Shown here in pieces: positions 10,516 to 21,730 of a stretch of DNA of 64,000 nt. The stretch is from Rhabditoides inermis (Eukaryota; Nematoda; Chromadorea; Rhabditida; Rhabditidae), in contig CAWZYM010000209.1 in the NCBI GenBank assembly GCA_963966185.1, positions 1,047,501 through 1,111,500 of the forward strand, in the 5' to 3' direction. Position 1 is the stretch's first letter. Each line of letters opens with the position of its first letter. Both the position numbers and the translations under genes were made by a program. The notes beneath the pieces were generated by a model, which was given only the letters and a program-made list of their open reading frames with translations, was not told the DNA's origin and made no database searches.

Positions 10516-11994
10516 CTACAATTCAGAATTGCTCACTGGCAGTCGCACTCTTTTCATACACTGCGGATCCTTCCAGAATCGTGTTGTCTCGGATCTCCTT
10601 CGCTTTTCACGCCATCTTTCAAGCCCGCTCCTCCCCTGTGCTCTGGCCTGAATTAAACAATCAATAAGTCAATCGATAAATCAGGACAATGTTATGAATC
10701 GATATTCACCTGTGTTGTACTTGACAATAAGAGGATGCAGGAGGCTCCATAGAGTAGAGATGTGAGGAAAGTGATCAGAGTACTGAAATATTAAGGTAAC
10801 TGTAAAAATACATCAATGTAAATGAATTTTGCACCTGGTTGTCAGTGGACATTAATGGAATCGACCAGTCAATAGGCTGATCCAATGTTGTTTGACAGGA
10901 GTCGGTCCTACAAAAGTGTTTACCAGAAGAAACAAGTGACTATCTCATTCCATATTTATCGACGCCGGAGAAGGTGATGGTTGCGTCGTCTGAAATATGA
11001 AAGGTAGACACCAAAAAAGAAATGCTATTTGAAAAAAAACTCACCTTCTTCTACAGTGGTGCAGTAGAGTCGCGATTTCATAGAGTGCAACTCGCATCCC
11101 ACTCCTCTCCTCATCCACTGTCTGTCCCACTTTTCGGTGTTCTTGCACTTTCTCCGTAGTCTGTTTCAACGGCTGCTTTTTATACTCATTCTCTCTCTCT
11201 CTCTCTCCATCTTCCTGCTCCACAGGCTGCTCCACAGACTGCTCCACAGGCTGCTCAACAGACTGCTCCACAAGCTGCTTCACAGACTTCTCTACAGGCT
11301 GCTCCACAGACTTCTCTACAGGCTGCTCCACAGACTGCTCAACAGACTGCTCCACAAGCTGCTCCACAGACTGATCTACAGGCTGCTCCACAGACTGCTC
11401 CACAGGCTGCTCCACAGACTGCTCCACAGACTGCTCCACAGACTGCTCCACAGACTGTTCCACAGGCTGCTCCACAAGCTGTTCCACAGGCTGCTCCACA
11501 GACTGTTCCACAGGCTGCTCCACAGACTGCTCCACAGGCTGCTCCACAGACTTCTCTACAGGCTGCTCCACAGACTTCTCTACAGGCTGCTCCACAGACT
11601 GCTCAACAGACTGCTCCACAAGCTGCTCCACAGACTGATCCACAGGCTGCTCAACAGACTGCTCCACAGGCTGCTCCACAGACTGCTCCACAGACTGCTC
11701 CACAGACTGCTCCACAGACTGTTCCACAGGCTGCTCCACAGACTGCTCCACAGGCTGCTCCACAGACTGCTCCACAGGCTGCTCCACAGACTTCTCCACA
11801 GGCTGCTCCACAGACTTCTCTACAGGCTGTTCCACAGACTGCTCCACAGGCTGCTCCACAGACTTCTCCACAGGCTGCTCCACAGGCTGCTCCACAGGCT
11901 GCTCCAGACACCATCCTCAACTCACCTCGCAATGCGACGTTGACGATTCAGAATCACCGAAAGATTCTGCGTTCTTGACACAGCAGACCGCACC
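10516..11994 (-). pseudogene. Candidate membrane-protein gene, copy 2 (longer)
   Basis: Second copy of the blocks at 7645-8267: tail 10516-10647, membrane helix 10710-10782, open block 10835-10989 with TAG at 10940-10942, Cys-containing block from 11045. The helix differs from copy 1 by Ile to Leu only. Here a further exon-like block lies upstream on the minus strand at about 11930-11994 (acceptor AATATTTTAG, frame CCVKNAESFGDSESSTSHCE, donor GTGAGT), separated by the minisatellite. This is the only place where 5' sequence of the gene survives. The shared TAG and the uncertain helix phase keep this tentative. Confidence 0.35.
11215..11908. repeat. 12-bp minisatellite, duplicate copy
   Basis: Same CTGCTCCACAGR repeat as 8348-8918 but about 120 bp longer (roughly 58 units). 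The difference shows that the arrays changed length after or during the tandem duplication. Confidence 0.85.
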
Positions 11995-12491
11995 TAAAAT
12001 ATTAAACCGTTCAGTTTTTCAGATATTACATTAATATAAAATTTCGTTGTACTTTTTTCATCCACCTTCTCAGCATCTCTCATTTTCTCCGGTCACTCTA
12101 CATCGATCTCCCTCCAGTCTCCGAAGGAGAGAGGATCATTGCAAAGCATTTTTCTCTATTACACAAAAAAGTGGCTGAGCGCACACGCACATGTTCTTTG
12201 AGCTATTAAAAATGTTGTGAAAAGTGTGGCACAACATTTGCATGTTTTGTCACACAATCGTAATAATATCACTTATGTGTTTCGAAAGTGTCTATCCGCA
12301 ATTCTTGCATACTCTAACAAACATACATGCGATAAACTTTAAAAAAAACTTATTATATGGTGAGTTAGTGGATATCCACTTTTTTCAGCTGTGGATACAT
12401 GCATCAGACCGCATAAACTGGATGTCGCTCCTTTCCCTTTCTTCTCTTGCTATGCCTATGCGCAGTCTGATTCACACACTCGCCAATCGAT

Positions 12492-13778
12492 ATGGCGACA
12501 TTGGAAGGCCTGCCCACTCTGTGTTGGGAGGTTCTGCTGCGGTATTTGTCATTGAAAGTATGTTTATTCAACTCGATCGTTATTGATAAGTTACTGTAAC
12601 AAGTTTGAACTGTTTGAGTGTTTCAAGGATCGGCAATCGCTGCAACTCGCCAGCTCAACATTGCGCACTGCTGTGAAAGATCACGATTACATTTGCTGCG
12701 ATGAAACCCTGGTGGTTTCCATCAAATACAACACCGACTGCGATGATTTCGCTGATTCGAGGGCGAATCTGGACATTGACAGAGAGTGCGACGGCGGGGT
12801 GAGTCTTATTTATCGTTTCGTAGTTTGTTGTAGCGACATAACCGCATACGATTTCAGGAGCAACGCCTGTTCTGCGGAGTCGTATTCAACGGATCTCAGT
12901 TGGTTTTCGAATACGAGTCAGAGCGTGCACTGCCGAGAGTGATAGGTGTGTTAAGGACAACTTTCATGTAATATCAACTCTGTTTCAGAATCAGCGATCG
13001 CTCGCATCTCTCTCTCCCACCCCGCCTCCATTTCCCGAGTGGTATTGGACGGACCCAGGGGAGGTGTGTTGAATTAATCACAGTTTGAGATGCTTCCGAT
13101 TTCCGAAAAAAAGTTCAATCTATGTGCCACAATGATAATAACATTTCTTCCGTACTTCCTCTGTCCTGTGTCTAGAAAAGGGTCACTCATATAATATTAT
13201 TCTGGGAGATAGTTCGCCAGATTACGGTAGAAAATCGATCTACCCTCGAGTCGCATTCGATCTACCTTCTAGTCGTGAGGAGACCCAAGCGCGCGCTTTC
13301 AAACGATAATATTGATCAAAGAAGCCGGCATGCGAATCAAAGAGGCCGCGCGACACTCGACCATTTGCCAGCGCTGTCTGGCCTCTCTCGCTCGAAACTG
13401 AGTTTCGCCAACTGACCCCGGCTGGCAATAACAGAAACTATCCACCAGGCGGCGACTATAAATGTCCGGCAATCAAACTGTAAGGTGGAAGGGCAGTAAC
13501 AATATGCGCTTGTAGGATGCTTGGTGTTTGTGTGCCATCGATAATGTTGTATCGATCATATCATTTACTGCCAAGATCGATAACGGAGCTCGATTAGTCC
13601 GTGTGTCGTGTTTGTCCGTACTTTCTTTGTCCAGAAATGAGTTACTCATGAATGCATCCATCCCTAGGCGACCAGGCCGGCATATCCAAAGAGGCGTGGA
13701 CTCACCTGGCAGGGTTGATCAACCTGCGCCACCTGGAAATGAGGAGGATCGCGTTCAAGCTGGAGAACTGTGAGTTTG

Positions 13779-13827
<49 letters not shown>

Positions 13828-16161
13828 TCAGATGCTACCTGGCCCCTCGCCTCCTCCATTCGCACTGTCGTGCTTGACTGTGATACCGCTTTTCCGATTG
13901 GAGTGTTGGTGAGTTGCTAATAATAAGAAATCGATAGACCATTTGATTGCAGCGGTTTCTCAGTCGCTGCGTTGCCACGACAGCTGTGACTCTCGATTGC
14001 GAGGGAGATTTGGAAGACGTGAGTTCTTATATTCACATGGTATTCACTTTGCATCTGCAACGAACACAACACAATTCCCTTTCGTAGCCAATCAAAAAAG
14101 TACGCAGAATGTTGCAGTTCTCGGATGCGATGAGCGTGCGACCAGACGTTCACTTTCGCCGTATTCGAGGAAAGCTGGATATGACTTCGTATGTGATACA
14201 TTCATCTTGACTTTGTGATTTTCGTAGAAAAGGTGAACGAGTATGATGCTTGAAGCTCATTTTGCGTTTCCGAAGTAGCTCACAATAACTATGTGTTTTC
14301 GAAAGGACGTGCTTTGGCAATGTATAACGAACTAAACAGCGGCGTTTGAAACTTCGAAGGAGAAAAAAATAAACGATCACAAAATTTAAAAAAAAAAAAT
14401 CTACTGTAATTGATGCATTTCAGGATAACACATGTTATCAGTACAACGATTGCTCGTCTAAACTGCGCTCGACTTGAACTGAAAGCGAAATGTGAGGTTT
14501 TATCGGTAAAATATATCGAATTTATCAATTCGATATATCAAAATATATCGAATCGAATTGATCAGAGAGAGTTTATAGTTTTAGTTCTGTGTGAGACGTT
14601 TTTTCCCACAGAAACAAGAAACAAGCTGGGGAAAAGCTCTACATTTGAGTTTACGCTCTACATTTGAAATTGCGTACTTTTTGGCGCACGCATGGGTGTC
14701 GGCTCTGTCACACTTCTCACGTATATTCAACAATATCATACTATTCTCGATATGATTTTATACACCTTCTATAAGAACAATGATTGGTTGCAGGCCGCAT
14801 CTCCGAGCTGCTCGGCCCGCGCGGCGCAGTCGAAGACAACGGCGAGAACCAGTTCACTGCAGCCATCACTGCGATGCAACGGCACGCCAAGGTCGGCAGG
14901 TTTATTACACTCAGTATTCATTAGTTACTCAGTGAAAATAAAAAAAAGGAAACTGCAGTTCTATGCTCGCAATAAGTTGCGCGCGGTGGGGTAGATCAGA
15001 GGAAGACGGAGTGTCAGCTCTCGGCAATAGCGCGCAAAACAAGAGAGGCAGAAGGTTATGGCACCGTGTTCCGAACTGCAACCGAGGTAGATCGAAAACT
15101 ATCGCTCTGGCGCAGGCTATGGAAGCCGACCGAATAAGCAAAACATTATTGTAATGTGCACACCACAACCCTAGCTGTTTTCGGTGGCTCAATATTTTGC
15201 CAGTCTATAATTTATTATTTCGTAATTATCTAATTATTATTTCATCTTAATGTGGTTTTGTGGTTCCCTGGCTGCTTTTGCTTTTGAGTGCGTTTTTAAC
15301 TTGTCAAAATTAATTATTTCTCACAAGTTTGCAGATATCCGCGCTCATTGTAATGCAGACGTATATTATTATGCGGATAGAGTACAAGTTACGTACAAGT
15401 ACGTATACGTATAAGTTACATATATGTAGCGTACAAGTTATACTCGCAGCCTGGAGAATAGTTTCTATTATTGCCAACCGGGGTCAGTTGGCGAACTCAG
15501 TTTTCAGCAAGAGAGGCCAGACAGCGCGGGCAAATTGTCGAGTGTCGCGCGGCCTCTTTGATTCGCATGTCGGCTTCTTTGATCGATGATATTGTTTGAA
15601 AGCGCGCGCTTGGGTCTCCTCACGACTAGAAGGTAGATCAAATGCGACTAGAGGGTAGATCGATTTTCTACCGTATTCTGGCGAACTATCTCCCGGAAAA
15701 ATATTATATTATTCAGTAGTTTCCAGATTTCCAGATAGCTGCCCTCCACATCACCCTCCACCCAACCCTCGATGAGAAGCTGTTGGAGTTCCAGTCACAC
15801 ATCGCGAGTGTTTTACAGATGCTGGCAGGTACTGGGATTTTTTTAAAAACTAAAACGCATGTTGTTTTACAAACTGAATGGCACTGTGCTCGTGTCTTCT
15901 CGCTGTAAATTAAAAAAAAAAGTTGCGATCACTTTTGAAACTTTCATTCGCGTTGGTTATGGTTTGTAGTGACCATGTAGTATTCTAATTGCGCGTCTAC
16001 TGTGCGTATTCTTTATTAAAACATTTGTGAAACGTATTCCAGACTGGCCGATCGATCGGAGGGTGATGGTTCCCGTGTTTGAGGAAGCATACACACAAGG
16101 GGAGTGCGATCGAGAGTGGAGAGCCGAATGCACGAGAGAACACTGTGCGAAGAATCATTGA
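12492..16161 (+). CDS. F-box protein with LRR-like repeats
   Basis: Twelve exons chain in phase to 382 residues: 12492-12557, 12604-12798, 12858-12945, 12989-13063, 13668-13769, 13832-13908, 13953-14018, 14088-14188, 14424-14491, 14794-14891, 15735-15828, 16043-16161 (TGA). The N-terminus (LEGLPTLCWEVLLRYLSLK, then FELFECFKDRQSLQLASSTL) matches the F-box pattern of Leu-Pro followed by spaced hydrophobics. Later exons show leucine-rich-repeat-like phrasing (WTHLAGLINLRHLEMRRI; TVVLDCDTAFPIGVL). F-box proteins bind Skp1 in SCF ubiquitin ligases; the target is unknown. ATG at 12492 is chosen because it opens the F-box at once. Introns 4 and 10 contain MITE-1 copies, and intron 5 is almost pure (GA)n. 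Confidence 0.8.
13189..13460. mobile_element. MITE-1 copy, reverse orientation, in intron 4
   Basis: Termini CTGGGAGATAGTTCGCC at the left and the complement of AACTATCCACCAGG at the right, with internal blocks shared with 6278-6540 and 15447-15712. It lies in intron 4 of the F-box gene. Confidence 0.75.
13780..13831 (+). repeat. (GA)n intron 5 of the F-box gene
   Basis: The 62-bp intron 13770-13831 is GTGAGTTTGAA, then (GA)n, then GGTTCAG. The usual pyrimidine tract is replaced by purines up to the last six bases. Confidence 0.75.
15447..15712. mobile_element. MITE-1 copy in intron 10
   Basis: CCTGGAGAATAGTTTCT at the left and the complement of GCGAACTATCTCCCGG at the right, same orientation as 6278-6540. 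It ends about 20 bp before exon 11 of the F-box gene. Confidence 0.75.
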
Positions 16162-16404
16162 ATATGTATAATGTATTGGTATGTGCATAAACCTGTACAT
16201 GAACCATGTATCTTGTATTTGGGTAGTGTCACAGTACTGGTTGTTACTTATTAGCAGGGAAAGTAGCGGCGACTCCTAGACTCGTTTGAGGGTCACTCGT
16301 CTGATGGGATTAGCCAATGATCTCACGTCTCTCCAAATGTAGACAAGACAAGGGTGACACATCCTGTCTACTCCCCTCCTCCTCCCAAGAGTCAGTGTTT
16401 CCCA

Positions 16405-17438
16405 ATGCGACCGCTGCTCCTGCTCCTCCTCCTCCCTGCCTGCTCCGCCGACTATGTCACAACTCCATACGACATGCATAAAAAGCTTTTCGCCACGATC
16501 AAAAGGCTGTATCATATAGGAGAGTCGGGAGAGGAGGTGAGTATAATTTCGAAAGCTTTGAAATCAGTTATAAGCGTGGCTTCTGCACATTAAGAATCAT
16601 ACGTGGTTTGAACTACTTCTTTTTTGGGTACGCGACTCGGAGCTACCGCCGCGTCTGCAGCGCAGAGCGCGGCACGGCAAGCTGTTCGTGCGGATGCGAT
16701 CGGTGCACTCGGAGAAGCCTCGACAGAACAGAGACTACGCCACTCCCCCGCCCTATCCCACATTCGACGGCTCCGATCCTGACGACGTGGATGTAATCCT
16801 CTCCGGGGGCAAGCAGGACCGCGACATCGTCGTGCGCTCCGGATTCGACGTGCTGGAGACGACGACGAAGAAGAAGAAGACGACGACGAAGAAGAAGAAG
16901 ACGACGACGACGACCGGCTACCCGACGCTCGCGACGGAGGTGATCACCGGGTTCTGGTCGCCTGCGCCTGCGAATGTGGAAGTGTTGTCTGACTACATTA
17001 CAACACCGAAGACGACCACCACAACCGAGATGGAGTACACGTACGTCACCGCTCCGCCTGAGTATCTCACGTCGACGGACGGAGACGTGCCGACTACCGC
17101 GACGTCTGGATCCAGCGTCGACTTCCGGCTGTACTTCTCGGGGTACAGCGGGAAGCCGCGAAGGACCACGACGTTTACGACGACGACGACGACGCTGCCG
17201 ATTCTGCGCACGATGGACGAGTTGGCGACACTGCACAAGGGACTGCCCCCGCCGTTCCCACTGAAACCGAGGGAGACGAGGGTGCGCAAGATAGTGCAGA
17301 GGAGAGGTGAGGGAGAAAGAGAGGGGAGAAGGAGCGAGGGAGGGAGGGAGGAGAGAGCATTCGTGCACCCTTCATAACGGAGAGTAAGAGCAAGGAGGGG
17401 ATTTGAGGGAGTGTAGTGGAAGAAGAGAGAAAGAGAGA

Positions 17439-17475
<37 letters not shown>

Positions 17476-20400
17476 GCCTTGCAGAACACCTCCTGCCCCT
17501 TCTCTCGCAAGGCTGCACCACTCGTCGGGGCTGTCCAGAGGAAGAGGAGTATCCAGTGGCGACAAAAGAGAAAACGAGTGAGTTAAAGGGAGTGTACACT
17601 CTGAAATTCGAAGTTGAGTTAGCACCGGGATGTGAAAATATGTTGAAAATGATGTACTTTTGTCAATGCAACTATGTGTCGGAGATACCTATAAGTCGAT
17701 GAAAAATTCTGTTGAACATTGAAAATTGGCACCAATTGGCACCAATTTCTGCGTTTTGATTATTTTAATAAGTAATAAGTTTATTAGCGTGTACATTTGG
17801 AGAAACAGTTCAATACAGCAGAATGAGCAATGGCATACGGTATGAGAGAGAAAAAAAAAGTGTAAAATGATACAGAAAGCATCGAAAGTTGACTACAGTC
17901 TACGAATCTTCGAAACTGGCAACAAATGGGGATTACTTTCTAGGAAGAATTTCACAGTTTCATGTTTTGCAGACATTACTATGGAAGGGGGGAGTGAGTT
18001 CCAAAGCCTATAAATCCTGTTGAAAAATGCACTGCTCTTAAGGGCTGTATCAAAACACGGAACCACGCGCCACCCATGAGAAGTGCGAGAACGAGTTGGT
18101 ACAAAGTTGAAAAGACCATGATAGTCAAGGTATGTAGAGTTTGTGGTCACTTTATGCATGTATGCCACATCATTCAGAATGCGTCGTTGCTCTAATGTTT
18201 GTAAGCCGAGAAGTTGTAATCGTTGTGGATAGGTGAGTGAGAACAAACCAGCGCGGCGACATATTCGGCGCGTATAGTATCGCTGCACAGATTCTATCGC
18301 ATTCACCGATCCCACATCCTGAGGGTTCCACAGCTCAGTGCAGTACTCCAATTTACATCGGAAATTAGTGGTGTAGGCAACAACCAAGACATGTAAATTT
18401 CTCGTTTGATAAACCCTCAGGAAATCATTGATTGAGTTGAGCGTACTTTGAATGATGAGGTCATAGTGAGAGTCAAATACCAGAGAAGTGCTCATTGTTA
18501 TGCCCAAATCCCGGACTGAGTTAGCAGGTGCGAGAGTGGTGCCGCCTGCTGTATACTCAAATCGGGGATTTCGGCGACCAATGTGCAAAATTTGTGTCTT
18601 TTCAGTGAAAATTTGTAATCCCCATTGATGAGACCAATCAGTAATTGTGTCAATGGCACATTGAAACTTGGATTTGGCAGAAAGATCGTCTTTATCAAAT
18701 GCGAAAGAAACTTTCAAATCATCTGCATATAACTCACACGAAACATAATCAGGCAAACGCGCTATGATGTCATTGATATACACATTGAACAATATTGGGC
18801 CCAGGCACGACCCTTGCGGCACGCCGCAATCGACGAGTCTTGGTGCGGAAAGTTCCTCTCCAACCATCACCTGTTGGCAACGGTCGGACAGGAAGCTACG
18901 AATCCACCCCAATACATTTCCTCTTACACCGAGCGAATGCATCTTATCAAATAAAAGAGAGTGGTTTATAGTGTCGAAAGCTTTCTTAAAATCGATGTAT
19001 ATGCAATCAATCACAAAACCGTTAGAAACATGTTTCAACCAATGACTATAGCACTGAATGAGTTGGGCGCCTGTCGAACGATTCTTACGAAAACCAAACT
19101 GTTTTTTTTTGATACACTTCGCGCTCTTTTTTTGATACACTTCGCGCTCAATTTTCATCAACTTGCAGACATTTTCAGCAAATATTTGTATATTGACAAA
19201 ACTGAGTCGTTTTCAACATATTTTCACATCCCGGTGCTAACTCAACTTCGGAATTCAGAGTGTACACTTCCTTTAAAAATGATAACTTGTTGAACAACAC
19301 CTAGGAATGCATTGCTAATCGAATTGAAGAGTCCGTTTGCCTCAATATTCTTCGAGCAACCATGTTGCGAATCTTTGTAGAATATTTCTCTTGAATCAAA
19401 TAGCATACTATCTACCACTGAATCAGTGAAGTTGCCCAGAAGCCGCAAGCAGGGGATGACCACCAATAGTGGCGGATCTTTTGCAGACAAGTCGCTGTTC
19501 AACCTGCCTCTCGTCCCCATCTCCACCGATCGATACCCCATCATCACTTCCACAGCCGCTGCGAGTGAGTCGCGTTTCCGCAGGCAGATTACGTCAACAA
19601 TGATGACGTCATACAGGTTTCGCATGCGAATTCTATTCACACACGCATACTCTCCGTACCCTAAAGCGGAAGACAGACTCAAATCTAGGGCTAGATTTTG
19701 CCTCAGAAAAACCTCAGACTTGTATCTGAGGCTCGGGAAGAGGTTCAGATTTTGCTTAAGATTTTGCCTCAGATGGCCTCGCCAGCCTCAGAAAGTAGGT
19801 CAGATTGTTGCTTCCCGCCAAAAGGTGGCGAACTCGAGATTGGTCTCGCAGCAAATCTGAGGGTATGGCTGCTTTCTGAGCCGCCCGTCCTTGGCGCGCT
19901 TTTCTGAACCTGGACGTTTGCTGACTGGCAAAATGCCCGCTACCGTGTCCCCAATTTCGTAGCGAGACAAATTGAGATTTGACCTCTTTCGGCGGGAAGC
20001 AACAATCTGACCCACTTTCAATCTGGGTCAAAATCTGAGGAAAAATCTGAACCTCTTTCCGACCCTCACATGCAAATCTGAGCCTGTTTCTGATCCTGGA
20101 TTTGAGTCTGCCCGCTACTTTAGAACAGCGTAAATCAGTAACCGTAAATCAGTGAAAAAGAAACTAGAATACATACAATACGTAATTCTTACTGTGAATA
20201 GTATAGAGAGTGGTCAGGGGTAATGTTCGTTTGAAAAAAACTGAGACACGAGATGCGATCTCTTTTCAAATCCCCGAAATCTTCTGCTTGCAGACACAAC
20301 GACCGGTTATCCACATGAGACATTTGCACTTGCGCCGAGGTGAGGAAGAGAGAGAGAGAGAGAGGGGGGGGGAGAGGAGAGGAGAGAAGAGAGAGAGAGA

Positions 20401-20742
20401 GAGAGGGGGGGGGAAGGAGAGGAGAGAGAGAGAGGGGGGGGAGAGGAGAGAGAGAGAGAGATGTTCAGCCCGTCGCTGTTCTTCCCTCCCCCTCCCGAAC
20501 CCTCCTTCCCTCTGCCCCCCTCCGATGACTTCTTCCAACTCGGTCCCCCGCCTGGAGACGAGCCAGCCGGCATAGACGTGCAGCGCCCAGCGCCACCCCC
20601 GGGTACGGTAGTTTAGAAATGGTTACGGTAGACGATACTGGTACGGTGGGTGGTACCGGTTACGGTATTGTTTTCATAAGGTGCAGTTATTATTTCAGAC
20701 TCGGCTTTCTATGATATCAACAGTCGCCGCCGAAGACACTAG
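16405..20742 (+). CDS. Secreted Pro/Thr-rich protein (gene A)
   Basis: Six exons in phase give 359 residues: 16405-16536, 16661-17306, 19487-19564, 20294-20339, 20469-20602, 20699-20742 (TAG). The start ATG opens a signal peptide (MRPLLLLLLLPACSA). Exon 2 holds a Lys/Thr-rich block (TTTKKKK twice) and further Thr runs that would be O-glycosylated in a mucin-like protein; exon 5 is Pro-rich; the protein ends SRRRRH. A segment in exon 2 (GKLFVRMRSVHSEK) weakly resembles the LVRQVHTKTFW segment of the neighbour at 21065, so it may be a distant member of the same cluster. Intron 2 contains a TIR element with a reverse transcriptase in antisense, intron 3 a foldback element, and intron 4 is (GA)n. 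Function is unknown; an extracellular matrix or cuticle role is a guess. Confidence 0.75.
17400..17475. repeat. (GA)n simple repeat
   Basis: GA tract in intron 2 of gene A, 95 bp after the donor. Confidence 0.85.
17582..19278. mobile_element. TTAA-flanked TIR element containing a reverse transcriptase
   Basis: A nearly perfect inverted repeat of about 65 bp (AGGGAGTGTACACTCTGAA through to ATGTGAAAATATGTTGAAAA) bounds 1.7 kb, and TTAA stands outside each end (17582 and 19275). The terminal AGG-AGTGTAC-CTCTGA motif is shared with small MITEs at 47245-47785 and 50243-50648, which are also TTAA-flanked. The interior is a non-LTR-type reverse transcriptase on the minus strand. The whole element sits in intron 2 of gene A. 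Confidence 0.8.
17893..19161 (-). CDS. Non-LTR retrotransposon reverse transcriptase (partial)
   Basis: An uninterrupted 422-codon frame with the RVT_1 order: FGFRKNRST (22-30), YIDFKKAFDTINHS (55-68, catalytic Asp), GVPQGSCLGPILFN (113-126), LYADDLK (144-150, catalytic YADD), then a thumb/C-terminal region with ESVQRYYTRRI and LEQRRI near 295-340. These are hallmarks of LINE-type enzymes. The endonuclease domain and 5' region are absent and the first 20 residues come from a short direct repeat at 19105-19150, so the frame is 5'-truncated. The frame is intact despite the truncation. Element clade is not assigned. Confidence 0.85.
   Translation of the reverse strand: MMKIEREVYQKKSAKCIKKKQFGFRKNRSTGAQLIQCYSHWLKHVSNGFVIDCIYIDFKKAFDTINHSLLFDKMHSLGVRGNVLGWIRSFLSDRCQQVMVGEELSAPRLVDCGVPQGSCLGPILFNVYINDIIARLPDYVSCELYADDLKVSFAFDKDDLSAKSKFQCAIDTITDWSHQWGLQIFTEKTQILHIGRRNPRFEYTAGGTTLAPANSVRDLGITMSTSLVFDSHYDLIIQSTLNSINDFLRVYQTRNLHVLVVAYTTNFRCKLEYCTELWNPQDVGSVNAIESVQRYYTRRICRRAGLFSLTYPQRLQLLGLQTLEQRRILNDVAYMHKVTTNSTYLDYHGLFNFVPTRSRTSHGWRVVPCFDTALKSSAFFNRIYRLWNSLPPSIVMSAKHETVKFFLESNPHLLPVSKIRRL
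19655..20125. mobile_element. Foldback element in intron 3 of gene A
   Basis: The left arm (CCTAAAGCGGAAGACAGACT and following) is an imperfect inverted copy of the right arm ending CTGCCCGCTACTTTAG. The arms share CAGACTCAAATC, GAGGTTCAGATTTT and CAGATTGTTGCTTCCCGCC blocks, so about 150-200 bp per side can pair. No coding frame. Confidence 0.7.
20341..20468 (+). repeat. (GA)n intron 4 of gene A
   Basis: The 129-bp intron 20340-20468 is almost wholly GA/GGG and ends GATGTTCAG. It is purine-rich where nematode introns normally carry pyrimidines. Confidence 0.8.
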
Positions 20743-21011
20743 ATCCAGACAGAAGATTCCCCCCAACGATGTGCAATATAATAGTCCGAGTATAAACGGT
20801 TTGCTAATTGAGTCATACTATGCGTCAGACACATGCGAGAGATCGTGGCAACTGGCGAGCGGCAGAGACATGGAACGGAAGCGGCCGGCGCCAGATGCTT
20901 ATCGCGACAGTTCCGCGCGCGCGGCAAACGTCTGAAAATTGGATTACAAGTGAGCGTGGAATAGATAATGCGCGATATTGTAATCCTTTTGAAGGACGTG
21001 GGATAGGGAAT

Positions 21012-21019
21012 GCTATAAG
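21012..21019 (+). promoter_or_regulatory. TATA-like box of gene B
   Basis: GCTATAAGAG about 45 bp upstream of the ATG at 21065. Position and sequence suit a TATA box, and the paralog at 25115 has one too. Confidence 0.4.
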
Positions 21020-21064
21020 AGTGCGGCGAGCACGCCCATTCGTTTTTGCCACTGTCTGTACATA

Positions 21065-21698
21065 ATGTTGATATTATTATTGCTACCGTTTATCAATTGT
21101 GATTTGTTCGATGATGTGTTGCGAGACGGGAAGATCATCGACCCGAATGCGCAGGTGTGTTTTGGAATACGTTTCAATTACAATTCACGCAAGGTTTGGG
21201 GGATACGTTTCAGTGAGACTTTAAATGCTCCTATGATAGATGTATCATTATGATGTATCTAATCATTCCTCAATCTGCAAAAGTGGTGAAAATAGAAACT
21301 TTAAAAAAAACCACACGTTATTAATATTCTGCGATGAGTGTTGTGTGTGCTGCCAGATCACCGATCACAGGCATCATGCTAACATTGTAAAATCGGCACC
21401 AGGATGATGGTACCAGGCAGCACCAAGCTGATAAAGAACACATTTCAGATGCACCAGGTGTCGTTCCGCCGCGCCGGTCCATCCTCTATCCCCGTCGACC
21501 GACCCGTGACACTTGTGCGGCAGGTGCACACCAAGACATTCTGGACGGAGGGAGGAGGGCAGGGGGTGCAGGCACGCGGTCCTGTGTCGGTACGGAGAGA
21601 GGGGGGAGAGGGGGAGAGAGAAGAGGGGGAGGAGAGAGAGGGAGAGGGAGAGAGGGAGGGAAGGAAAGGGAGGGAGAGAGAGGGGGAGAGGGAGAGAG

Positions 21699-21730
<32 letters not shown>

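Larger units (their letters stand above)
6057..11798. repeat. 2871-bp tandem duplication
   Basis: Unit 1 is 6057-8927 and unit 2 is 8928 to about 11798. Corresponding positions are exactly 2871 bp apart over most of the length and nearly identical; one observed substitution is T at about 7887 against G at 10758. The CT tract before the minisatellite differs by 4 bp and the minisatellite itself differs in length. The left junction is TGAATTAAAA at 6057 and 8928. The junction between the units falls in the 12-bp minisatellite, which suggests unequal exchange or replication slippage there. Divergence this low means a recent event or an assembly duplicate. Confidence 0.93.

Noticed and set aside
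11041..11895. A 284-codon minus-strand VEQP-repeat frame
   Set aside because: It lacks an ATG at its start, and the adjoining exon makes better sense in another frame ([18 protein letters not shown]). Probably intronic minisatellite.
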